NCBI GenBank assembly: GCA_964036195.1
Contig: OZ038455.1
Location: 12,417,855 to 12,481,854, forward strand
Direction: 5' to 3'
Length of the DNA stretch: 64,000 bases
Source of the DNA: Sphaerolaimus hirsutus
Taxonomy: Eukaryota > Nematoda > Chromadorea > Monhysterida > Sphaerolaimidae
The notes beneath the pieces were generated by a model that saw only the letters and a list, made by a program, of their open reading frames with translations, made no database searches and was not told where the DNA came from. This document shows, one piece after another, positions 1 through 10,700 of this stretch. Every line of letters starts with the position of its first letter. Positions within the stretch are counted from its first letter, which is position 1. Position numbers and translations under genes: made by a program.

Positions 1-3
1 CAT

Positions 4-40
4 GCACACGCTAGTTTACTGCCACATGTAGGTAAACTGA
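4..40 (+). repeat. Harbinger left terminal inverted repeat
   Basis: GCACACGCTAGTTTACTGCC matches the complement of the right end with two mismatches over the first 17 bases. A second GTAAACTG-type motif follows at about 32-39, the kind of subterminal site a transposase or its partner protein could bind. Confidence 0.8.
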
Positions 41-78
41 TAAAGCAGCTTTGAACGCATTTCAGTTCACTGAAATGG

Positions 79-84
79 TTTATT
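79..84 (-). terminator. AATAAA poly(A) signal, candidate, for the companion gene
   Basis: Reads AATAAA on the minus strand, about 335 bases beyond the proposed stop codon of the companion gene and still inside the element. Position is plausible; there is no direct evidence of use. Confidence 0.3.
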
Positions 85-418
85 CATTGACTGCAGTTGC
101 CAGAGACATCACTGTATGAAACGCAAATGCGTTATAAGTTGAGGTATCAGTTTACAAAAATGTTGCGGTAAAGTAGTGTGTGCATGACCATTAGTACAAC
201 AGAAGCTGGATTACAGGGAAGCTAACTAACACCAAAGAATGACACCGAAAATGAGGGAAAAAAGGTATAGATGGTGCATGTACTTAAGCGATGTACATGC
301 TTAATAATTAGTTGAAATCAGAATCCACCTTCCTTTCACCAACACCGGGAAAGTGCACAGTTAATAGTCCTAGAAGCTACAAAAAACTTTAAATGGTAAG
401 TGCCACTTACAGTTAAAC

Positions 419-3400
419 TTACACTGTCGAACGGCCTACCTGCCATTCAGAAAGTTATTCGAAAAAAGTTAACAGTAAAATGGTAAACAGTGTCGGGCTA
501 ACGATATCCATCAGGCGACGCGGAAGCGAATTTGTGCGGTGGTAAATTGGAAAGGGGCAAAACGGGCCCGGTGTCCTCGTCGTGTGCCGAATCCAACCGT
601 CGTCACCGGGACCCGAGTGAACCCAGCCCTGGCCCTCGTCCAAAACATCTGCACAAAGAGCACGTTACAATGAATGTTTCGTTTCCATGTTAAACTGACA
701 GTTAGAAAAGAGTACCGTCTTTGTACATGGCCGGCAACGGGGTAGTGCACGTGGGCATGGCCAACTCGTTCCGGATTTCTTGCAGGGTCTGCGAAATAGG
801 AGAAACATTTTGAGAAAATGTTTTGCAAAAGGAACTTAGCCATGTAGAATTTTGTAAATACAAAATTATAAAATCAGAGCAGTTGAAGCCAGTTTCGATT
901 CAGCCAATGTAATTCTCACTTTGTAAGAAACAATTAAAATTTTAAGACAGTGAAAAAGTGGGCATTTTGATCGCTGAAAAATATATATATGGCACACACT
1001 GAGACATTTTTGATTCCAAGAATATACACCTTTCTAAGAACCAATTAAAATTGTCAGCCAGTGAAACAGTGAGAAATTTGATGGCTGAAAAATATATATA
1101 TGGCACACACTGAGACATTTTTGATTCCCAGAATATACACCTTTCTAAGAACCAATTAAAATTGTCAGCCAGTGAAACAGTGAGAAATTTGATGGCTGAA
1201 AAATATATATATGGAACAGACAGAGACATTTTCGATTCCATCAATCTACACCTTTCTAAGAACCAATTAAAATTGTGAGCCAGTGAAACAGTGAGAATTT
1301 TGATGGCTGAAAAATATATATATGGCACACACTGAGACATTTTTGATCCCAACTTCTGATGCATGAGGTGAACAATTTTCAAAAGAGAAATATGGGAAAA
1401 AGTGATTTTACAGAAGGATTTTGGTATAACAAAAATTTAAATATGGAACCCACTTAGACATTTTTTGATTCCAAACATACCTGCAGAATGTGCAAAATTT
1501 TCAAAACAGAAACATGGTGAAATTTTATTTCACATGAAACATTTTGATTATACACAAATATAAATATGGAAGCCACTTAGACACTTTCGATTCCAACGGA
1601 ATATGCAGAAGGTGAAAAATTTTCAAAAGAGAAACATGTGAAAAATGGATCTCACATGAAACATTTTGGTTGAACAAAACTATATATGGAACCCTGTCAG
1701 ACACTTTTTGATTTCACACATATACGCAGAGTTTGCCAAAACTTAGAAACGGAATTATGGGAAAAAGTCATTTTACATGACCGATTTTTGGTATAACAAA
1801 AATATAAATATGAGCCCATTTCCCTACTTTTTTGATTAGTATACGTCTCCATATTTCACCAAAAAACAATCGTACTGAACTAACTTCGGCGGTGAGTGTG
1901 CCCTTCACCTTCTGCACGCCACTGCTTTTCGGTTGCCGGTCAGTGCGCTCTTCTGCCACGATCGGATCGCCATACTGAAATACGTAAGAGTACATGTATT
2001 GAAGAATTTACAAAACTGAACATTCTTATATTGAAACTTCCGCATACTTAAAATTTACATTTAAAGAAAAAAAAGTGCAAAAAGGATGAAAGTAAAGAAG
2101 TAAACTTACTTCATTCAGACGGCCAGTTCTGTACTCGCACGTCCTGTTGTGCTCCTCCCTCAAGCGCTTCTTTTCCGCAATCTTCCCGGGGCTTTCCGGC
2201 GGAATTGGTAGGCCGGCCTCCATCGCCGCGCGCTCTTCCTCATCCTGCAACACATTCAGAAACGTCTAAAACATGTCTCAAGAACACTGAAAGAATTCTT
2301 ACTGAACGTAAACTAACATAAATACCGTGACACCGCGGCTTGTCACAAACGAAGAGCGCCCACTTTCGCTTTGGCTTCTCGGCTGCGGCAGCGTCTTGGC
2401 CAACTGTCGGCGTCGAAGGCTTGGCCTTCTCGGCTGTGGCAGTGTCTTGGCAAACTGTCGGCGTCGGGGACCGCGAACCCCCAACAACGACAGTTTTTGT
2501 TTTCAGTTTCTTCTGTTGCACGGGCGCCGGCAATTCCTTGGCGGGCGGTACGACGGGCGCGGGCGCGGGCGCGGGCATGGACACGGAAGCCGTAGTGCTT
2601 GCAGCGGGTGCAACCACTGCGGACGGCACAAGGGGACCACCGTACACGTTCGTGGCTGCCTCACGTGCCTGCCGTTGCAGCTCCTGCTGCAAAGTGACAG
2701 TGTGTGTGTGAGATCAAACTATCAGTTTACATCTACATGTTACATAATGGGTAAAAGGTGCTACAGTATGTCTGTCACAGTGTGCAAAGTTACACTGTCA
2801 TGGCAACATCAGTTTACATCTACTTTTTACATAAGTGGTGAAAACAGCAACAGTAGTTCACGTTGCGCAAACTTTCATGAAAGTGTACAGTGAGGTAATG
2901 CCTGAAAGAGAACGTATTCAAATAAAGAAAAAATGACAAACCATTTTTTTCTCTTTCAATTGCAGCCTCTTCTTGTCTCTGCGCCGCTTCGCCCCGATTC
3001 TGTCATTTTCCAACTTTCTGAGCCTTCTTTGCTCCTCCATCGACAATTTCTGCTGGCGCGCTCTTTCCTCCTCGCGCGCTTTTTCCTGCTCCTCCAAACG
3101 GTCACCGTCAGCCGGGACTTCCGGCTCAGCCGGAGAGTCCTGACTCGCGAACAAATCCTGAAAAGGAACATTGTGTACACTTTTGACACGGTGGAAAGAG
3201 AATTCCGCATAGTTGAAACAAATGAAATGTGAGTTTACGAAAAAGCACAGAAGTTTGCTAAATTAGAAATGAATTTAGACAAATTTCAAATAAAGAATAA
3301 ACTGTGTGTGTAGAAAAAGTTCAGAAACCCATACAAATATAAGTAGCAAACCTGCGACAAAACCCTGCCAAACGAATGTGCGAGGTGATCGTCGGGGACA

Positions 3401-3872
3401 AGCACGCGCTGCGGCTCGGAAATGTCGCGCTGAGAACTCTGCGCAGCCTGCCCTCTGGTGCGCATGTTTGTGCCTCGGCCACGCACGGGCGGTCCAGTCG
3501 GAACGCTCTGAAGTGGGGCAAACGATTTGTAAACATTGGTTGGCTTATCTTGGATTGTAAATATCGCGTTGGCTTGTAAACATTCGCAAATTGTAGATAA
3601 ATTGGCAGATGTCCAAAACACACTTGTACTCAAACAAAAATGATAACTAGAAAATGAATGAAAAGAAATGGTCAGATAACCAAAGAAATCGGATGAGTAA
3701 CCTGTTCTGGGGGCTGGCTCTCACTTTTCTGCTTTGGCGGCCGTCCACGTTTGTTTCCATTTTTGCCTTTGCCGCCATCCGAAGTCGTTTCCGCGGTCGC
3801 GGAAACGTTTTGCGATCGGCCGCGCGCCATACCGCCCAAAGTTCGGACCATTTTCGACGCGAAATCAATCAA
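419..3872 (-). CDS. Harbinger companion protein with AT-hook and basic coiled coil
   Basis: Proposed exons, minus strand: 3872-3702, 3507-3352, 3157-2942, 2686-2351, 2244-2110, 1974-1885, 788-716, 648-503, 439-419. Exon phases agree at every junction and give about 450 residues. Exon 1 carries an AT-hook (KRGRPPKQ). Exon 2 is Arg/Gly rich. Exon 3 is a charged helix (EEQEKAREEERARQQ, then RRLRKLENDRIGAKRRRDKK) suited to a coiled coil or DNA contact. Exon 4 is Ala/Pro rich with two copies of a TPTVxQD..AEK repeat. Exon 5 is acidic then basic. It sits head to head with the transposase, where known Harbingers carry a Myb/SANT-like DNA-binding partner that helps nuclear import and end binding. I see no convincing SANT fold, so that role is inferred from position plus the AT-hook. 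Exons 1-6 are well supported; the last three are less certain. An alternative start is the Met at about residue 15. Confidence 0.6.
930..1830. repeat. Tandem array of about 111-124 bp units
   Basis: The landmark ATATATGGCACACACTGAGACA recurs near 991, 1102, 1213 and 1324 (spacing 111). More diverged copies follow near 1445, 1568, 1688 and 1812 (spacing 120-124). The array lies in the proposed intron between exons 6 and 7 of the companion gene, within the Harbinger element. The long minus-strand ORF over 942-1382 is only the translation of this array. Confidence 0.8.
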
Positions 3873-4103
3873 ACGGTCTATTTTTCACTTTTCCACAAAA
3901 TTTTCGCTTTTTATTTCTTATCTGTGAAAGATATGGATTTGTGACAAAAAAAAGTGACACGTCGTGATACAATTTTATGTTATTCATGGTTACTTTTTTT
4001 AATGACATGTTTCATTTCTGGCTACATGCCAGAAATGTCTGGCATATGGCCAGAAATCTGAAATATCGATTGACAAAAACTGTCCCCAAAAAAACGTTTC
4101 AAA

Positions 4104-6594
4104 ATGGCGCAAGATGAATCCATTTTGGGACAAATGCAAAGAATGAACGAAGCGCTAGAGCGGAATTTGGATGGAACTGCGCCACTAACGCACAATCAGA
4201 AGAGACAAATTTTAGCCGCTTTTTTGGCAGTCGGGAACACGTTGTTTTCGTATGATGTGGACAACGACGACGAAGAACAAGAGCAGGAACAGCAGAATGC
4301 CGCACAAGAACAGGGTGATCACGGCAGGAAAAAGTACATGACACCGTATTTACTAGAAAGGGCGCGCTCCAGGGGCAATTACTGGCGAGCTGTTATTGCC
4401 TGCAAGAACACCGATCCAGCATGGTTTTACAAACTGTGCAGGGTTCGTTGTTTCACAATTTCTGTTATTTACGTAAAATATACAGACGTATATAACATCA
4501 CTTACTGTGTTGTGACATTTTCATGTTATTGTTTACAACAACATTGCAATCGAACAGTAAACTGATATTTATGAATGAACTCAGTTTACCGATAACGTTC
4601 ACAATGATTACAAATTAATTACAGCTGTGGCCAACTGAATTCGAACAGCTGCACGCGATGCTTACAGCTGTCGACCCTGAAACTGGTGAACAGTACCTGA
4701 GAACACGAGATGAAAGAAGACACATCGCTGTAGTGACAACAGAAATGCGACTGTTTTACTTTCTGTATACATGCGCAAACGGCCGGGAAGTTGAAGATTG
4801 TGCCGGCCAGTCACAGGTGATACCATTTTTCATGCTTTTAGATTGCTTTATAGTTCATTGTATTTTGGAAAAACATTTACAGATTTCCGGCGCTACGATT
4901 AGAACGATTATTGACGAAGTGTCCACCGGAATAGTGAAAGTTTTGAAGGACCACTTGAAACCTATGGGGAGTGATTTAGGGCAAATGAAAGATTTCGCGC
5001 AGCAATACTGGAAACTGTGGCAGATGCCGAACTGTGTGGGGAGTCTGGATGGCAAACACATCCGTATTCGCAAACCCGCTGGTAAGTACATATCATTTTA
5101 CGCATTCTACTTTTGCCCTCATGTGTGTTGTTTCCAGTAAACATAAACATGGTGAGTCGTATGCAACGTCACGGTAAACTAAGCGTCGCATTTGCGACGC
5201 TTGCGACGCTTGCGACGCGTGCGTCGCCTTCAATCAGAAATAGTCGCCAGTTTACCAAGGTTGCAAATTTTTTTGTGAAAACGTCGCTTTTCGTCGCATT
5301 TTGCGTCGCAAACGTCGCAAAATCGTCGCTTTTGCTTGAGTTTAACCGCAACCCCCACCGATTTGAAAGTAACTTCATTTGGGTCATGGGAATGTTGTGC
5401 AAATGATTTTTGGATGTACTTGTAGAGAAAAAAATTGCGCTTCTTCTGACGTACCTGGCTTCTCATAAAAGTGATCCAAAAAAAAGTTATGATTTTTTTT
5501 AAAAAAGGGCCAAATTGCGCGACGAAATGGCGACGGTCTGGCGACGGTCTGGCGACTGTAGAAAAATGACTAAATTCACAGTGATGGGAAACTGTGCAGT
5601 GAGGTGGAAATGTTTACAGTTACAAAAGTAAATGAAAAACGCCTTGCAGAGGGTGGAACGAGATACTGGTGCTACAAGGGCTTCTCGTCGATTATACTGT
5701 TCATCAGCGCCAGCGCAGATTTGAAAATTCAGTACGTGGACATCGGTATGCCGGGGTCACAAGCAGATGGTGCTGTGCTGATCACGTCTGATTTCGGGCA
5801 GGATTTGATGTGAGTTTACATCCTTTTTGACATGTTCCAATGAGGTGCTATACATTTACACATGATAAAAGTGATACATTTACACAGACATGGCAGAATG
5901 CTTATGGCGCCACCGTGCTTGCTGCCCGGTGCAGATGCCAACGAACCTGCAAATACCATTCCGAGTTATTTTGTGGGTGATCAAGCGTTCGCGTTGCGCA
6001 AGTGGTGTATGGTGCCATATGCGCTGCATGCAGATGACAGCCAGCGACACTTCAACTATCGGTGTGTTTGAATATTGTGAAAGAAGCGTTGTTTGGTAAA
6101 ACTGAAATCTAAATTTGACTGCAACTACTGCAGCTTATCCCGAGCTAGGCGCACTGTCGAATGCGTCTTTGGTATTTTGGCTGGCAGATGGCGCATACTG
6201 CTGACCTGTATCGCGATGGAACCGCCGCGCGTACAAAGACTGGTTATGGCCTGTTGCCACCTGCACAATTGGCTGCGTGATATCCGCGGGGAAAGTGCTG
6301 CCAACCAATTTGATGAAAATGGCGATGAAAAACCACAAGATGACCCGAACGACACTGTTGAGCGAAATGTAAGTTTACCTTGCATATTCACTGTTACAAT
6401 TCAACATCACATAAATTCATTCCCATACACAGCTGCAGTGGCGACCAGTGTACGACAACATGGATACGATCGATAACGTGCCAATCCGAAGGGACGTTGA
6501 CGAAAGAGATGCGCGCCCCATCAGGGATGCAATCAAGGAGTGGATGATGACGGACGCCGGTCGTGTTCCGTGGGTGAATCCCGCTGACTGCTGA
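4104..6594 (+). CDS. PIF/Harbinger DDE transposase (HARBI1-like)
   Basis: Exons 4104-4442, 4625-4816, 4883-5081, 5650-5809, 5888-6061, 6134-6368, 6433-6594. All phases agree and the model gives 486 residues without a stop. It should cut and rejoin DNA at the element ends in the nucleus. The DDE nuclease core is recognisable: first Asp in SLDGKHI (end of exon 3), second Asp in VDIGMPGSQADG (exon 4), and the Glu in RTVECVFGILAGRWRIL (exon 6). The family signatures FVGDQAFALR and FNYRLSRARRTVE span the exon 5/6 junction, which confirms that splice. The N-terminal acidic, Gln-rich stretch (DDEEQEQEQQ) and the segment around WFYKLCRLWPTEF resemble N-terminal parts of other Harbinger transposases. 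Donor 1 is GTTCGT; the other donors include GTAAGT and GTGAGT. All three catalytic residues are present, so the copy may be active. Confidence 0.88.
5153..5580. other. Intron 3 of the transposase: no gene seen
   Basis: The stretch holds clusters of GCGACG/CGTCGC words in both orientations (about 5180-5335 and 5515-5560) that could fold back. The ORFs here are low-complexity readings of that repeat and I do not call them genes. Confidence 0.5.
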
Positions 6595-7086
6595 ATTTGC
6601 AACTACGTTGAATATAAAAATCAAACTGAAATATTTCCGTTGCAGTGGCAGTTAGCATTAAAGTGGCACTGGAATGGTAAACTGATGTAACAAATACAAA
6701 AAATTCATTTTCATGCTATCTGCTACAGCTACACTTCATTTTTCGATTGCAACCGGTTATAATGGTTGTTATGTAGTACACTGTCGTTGAATGGACAATT
6801 TTCATTCACTATTCGATTTTTGGCTGATTTTTTCTTTTTTAATTGTGATTAAATCATAATTCGCAAAGTCTTTCGTTTCACGCCGCGAAAAATTGTGTGA
6901 TGTGTGCAGCTAATGTTCCTCTTTCATGTGTGATTTTTTTTTCCGGATTCGGGCTTTCCGTTCACGTGCTAGTGATTTATTTGCGTTTAATTGAAATAAA
7001 ATCATAAAAAATCGAAAGTTTATATTTCATGTCCGCTGTGTACACCAATCGATAGCGCAAAGAAAACTGATAATTTAGAACGTTTC

Positions 7087-7092
7087 AATAAA
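7087..7092 (+). terminator. AATAAA poly(A) signal, candidate, for the transposase
   Basis: AATAAA on the plus strand, about 490 bases after the transposase stop; another AATAAA lies at 6995-7000. Both are inside the element. Which one is used cannot be told from the sequence. Confidence 0.35.
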
Positions 7093-7384
7093 CGAAAAAA
7101 CGTAACAGGTGATTTTATAAAAATTTATTTCCACAAAAAAATGATAAATTCAATAAAAAATCCAATGTTGCACTTAAAAATATTTTAAAAATTTTGACAA
7201 CATCTACACAACGTACTGTACACGATGACGCAAAAAAATTGCATAAACAATGCTCCGTTCTTCCACAATTAAAGAAATTAGAAATTAATGTTTACAGCGT
7301 AAATTCACATCACAGGCAAACTTGAAAAAAATAAAGATGGCGGCCTAAACTCCGCCCACTTTTACTATGCGTGAATTTAGCCGG

Positions 7385-7449
7385 TAAACTAAAAAATGGA
7401 GTTTACCGCCAGTAAACTGAAAACGCCAGTAAACTAGTGTGCGCGGGGC
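7385..7449 (-). repeat. Harbinger right terminal inverted repeat
   Basis: Contains three spaced copies of the GTTTACTG/CAGTAAAC motif ending in CTAGTGTGCGCGGGGCC, the inverted counterpart of the window's left end. The end falls only about 290 bases before the GPCR start codon. Confidence 0.8.
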
Positions 7450-7737
7450 CATTGTGCATTATTGCGTAATCTAAAAAATTTATTATTGTTCCGTGTAATG
7501 GGGTCGATCAAACAATGATCAATTGAGGCGTCCGATCTATCTACTAATTGGTTTTCATCCCAAAATATGGTTGACAAAATGGCAATTTTTGTCGTCACAA
7601 CAAATTCGTGTAAATACCGCCTAATGATAGAAATATCGTGCAAACACCCAACGTTTACACAAAGAAATGGACTATTCGCAGATTGTAGAGATGGAACTTC
7701 AAAATTATTCTCTGTCATAATTAGAGTAATAACCGGA

Positions 7738-10700
7738 ATGGAATACATCCACGATGTGCCCATTCTGGGCAAAACAATCATAGCAATCATATTCGTTATT
7801 CTAATTTTACTAGCATCGTCTGGCAACTTATTAGTGTGCGCAGCTATATTTGTCGACAGGAAATTGCGGAATGGCAGCGAGAATTTGTTTTTGTTGTCGT
7901 TGGCAGTGTCCGATTTGTTGGTGTCGGTTTTGGTGATGATTTTCGCCGCCGTCAACGATCTCAGCGGCGAGTGGCATTTCGGCGCGGTGAGTTGCAGTTT
8001 TGAAGGGTTGAATTGATCATGGACAGGTATGTCAACAGTCCAGTAAACACTTTGACGATTTTTGCGGGGGTGCACAGATACGCACATCTGCCCGCGCAGC
8101 GCAATGACATTAGTGAAGTGAGTGAAGTGAAAAAAGTTCACTAATGTCATTCCGCAACTTTTTTCACTTTACTCATATCTGAAAATCATTTGAAAAAGTG
8201 TCAAGTGAAAAAAACGGCCAAATGTGCGTAACGGGCAGATGTGCGTATCAGGACTGCCCCGATTTTTGCATCCTCTGAGCGAAATAATTTAAAAAGAATA
8301 AATTGGGGTACAGCTGTGCCTATATTTTACTTGTCTATGAGGATTCTAAATAGGTATATAAAATAATGAGTGCATTCAATGCATAAATATCATAATGTAC
8401 CATGAATAATGCACCATGGACCAATGGCCCTGCGCACACTACCGTAGTTTTCACACGAAATTTTGAAAACTCATAAATGAGTTTTGAACATGTTTGAGTT
8501 TTCCACAGTAAGTCATTTTTTATCTGTGTCAACTGCAGTTTATGGCCACCTCATTGTAGAAAACTCAATTTAAGCTTTAAGCTGATTTGTGAGTTTTCGA
8601 AGTTTCGTGTGAAAACTAGTGTGCGCAGGTACATTGGATTACCTTTTCACTGAATTATTTGCGCAAAACGCGCAAGTGAGCTTATTTTGTGAGCAAATGG
8701 TTCTTTTTAAAATTGCTGAAAAATGGTTGAAAAAATCCATTTTCCCAAAACTGATCAAAGTAAAGTAACCCTCATGCACACACAGGTCTACTGCAAACTG
8801 TGGGTCGCCTTCGACATCATGTGCTGCACGGCGAGCATTTTGAATCTGTGCGCCATTTCCTTGGACAGATATTGGCACGTTTCCAGCCCAATGGCCTATA
8901 TCATGCATGTCAACAGAAAGCGGATTTGCTACGCAATTGCCCTAGTTTGGCTGCTCAGTGCCGGACTGGGATTCTCGCAGATTGCTTTAGGTTTTGATGA
9001 CAAAATGGTTGGTTCAATGGTTTGGTTCAATTGTTAGGCAGAGGAAAAACAGAGCGGAATTGTGTGCAGCTGCACTAGAAAGAGACTTGCGTGGCCACGC
9101 TAGTGATGTAGAAATCGTTTTAGGGAATGTTCTAGTGGTGGCCGTGGCTCTTTTGTTTTAGCGTCAGCGTCAGACACTTTTGTTCGCCATAAATATAAAA
9201 ATAACCTCGCGTTTTCTGCACCCCAGCGCCTCGCAAGCGCCATCACAGTTTTGACTTTGGCGCTAGCGCCAGGAACCCTGGCGCTTTTACATACACATCA
9301 TTACACATCATCACATTACATCACTGGCCGCCACATGCCCGCCTCCTACTTTCTGTGCACATGAGCTTTCCTTCTGAACCCTTCATCGGTGACTTTTGGC
9401 AAGTAGCCAGCCGCACCCGCGCAGCCGTCGAACGAGTGCGTGTTGCGTCTCGACCCCATATTCGCGACCGTGTCCAGCGCGTTGTCCTTCTTCTTGCCCT
9501 GCATCGTGATGGTGATCCTGTACACGAAGCTGTACCTGATCGCCAAGGCGCAAGCCAGGTCTATAAGGGCGCAATTGAAGGGTCTCACGGGTGGATTGTT
9601 GCTGGTGCACGCGGTCACCGGGCCAGGAGCCATGTGCGGGTGAGTGAGTGTAGATTTTGAGTTGACTATTCGATCGATTTTGTGATTTGTTGTCCTCTTT
9701 CTTGGTGAGCAGTTGTGGAATATTGGACGAGTGAATTCAAATTCTCAATTGATGTTGCTATATAGGTATCTTGAACGTTGCGGTTCGGCTTTGTAACTCG
9801 CCCCCTAGAAACCTAATTACGAAGTTGATATAACAGTTAGAATTGAAAAATCATGTTTGCGGAGGATTATTTTTGAGCAAGAGTTTTGTTTAAAAAGAAT
9901 GAGAAGATAATGAGTCGACAAATATTAATTTAGGTACTCAGAAATTCGTACCTATTATAATAATAACTTCATTGTGTCAAAAGATCAGCGCGATTGATTG
10001 CTTTTTAAAAGATTTCTTCAAAAAAATTCAAAACATTTGCGCCAATACTGTAGTACCCACATCCTTTCAACCCCTGAAAACCAATACCTAACCCTCTCAA
10101 TCTTCACCCTTACTGTCCCTTTGAATAACCCCTAAATGTCCAGCCGCTTATTACGTCTGTGCACCTGCAACATGTGTTTCCGGTGAGAAAAAGCGCGCAC
10201 GTTCTTTTCATTTTTCACCAGATTTAAGGTTTATTAAAATGTTCACATTTGAAATGGCATGAGCCACCTTCAGACAGCATAATTTTGCATTTTGCTTTTT
10301 TCGGGTTAACAATGAGCCTGCTACTTTTTACATTTTGCACATTTTACGTTAATATTTTCTAATACATCTATTCAAATATTAGGTTCGAAAGAAAGTTCTT
10401 TCCAACTCCACCTGAAACAAAGTTCTAGAGTCGGAAAATACTTTATTTCTAACCTAAATATGTGTATTTTCTGATCATTCCGGTTGAGAAAGATGTCACG
10501 GAAGGCTTGAATCAATGCGCACAGTGTGTTCGCTAAAATATTTGAGTATCCAAGCAGGTGTACGCATTCAAGCCTTTTGGTCAATTTCAATTCAAGAGCA
10601 ACAAAACGCACTTTGCAAACACGACACACACCCGGACAGGTCGAGCGACACGTTGGCGAGCCAGGCGCCGAGCAACGGGCGCGCCACCAGCCTCCGATCC

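Larger units (their letters stand above)
4..7449 (+). mobile_element. PIF/Harbinger DNA transposon, apparently near-complete
   Basis: The two ends are inverted copies: the left end reads GCACACGCTAGTTTACTG and the complement of the right end reads GCGCACACTAGTTTACTG, with further GTTTAC/GTAAAC copies just inside both ends. Between them lie two divergent spliced genes, a Harbinger DDE transposase on the plus strand and an AT-hook protein on the minus strand, which is the two-gene layout typical of this superfamily. The right end continues as GGGGCC, as in the related MITEs of this window, so the last few bases of the left end probably lie just outside the window and the target duplication cannot be checked. 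No stop codon or frameshift was found in the transposase exons, so the copy may be recent. Confidence 0.85.

Noticed and set aside
942-1382. Long minus-strand ORF (146 codons) with four similar repeats of about 37 residues
   Set aside because: It is the in-frame reading of the 111-bp tandem DNA repeat (111 is a multiple of three), and lies in an intron; no sign of coding constraint.
9355-9660. Alternative plus- and minus-strand ORFs over the TM5 exon
   Set aside because: Shadows of the true frame, which shows the TM5 serine cluster and joins in phase to exon 4.
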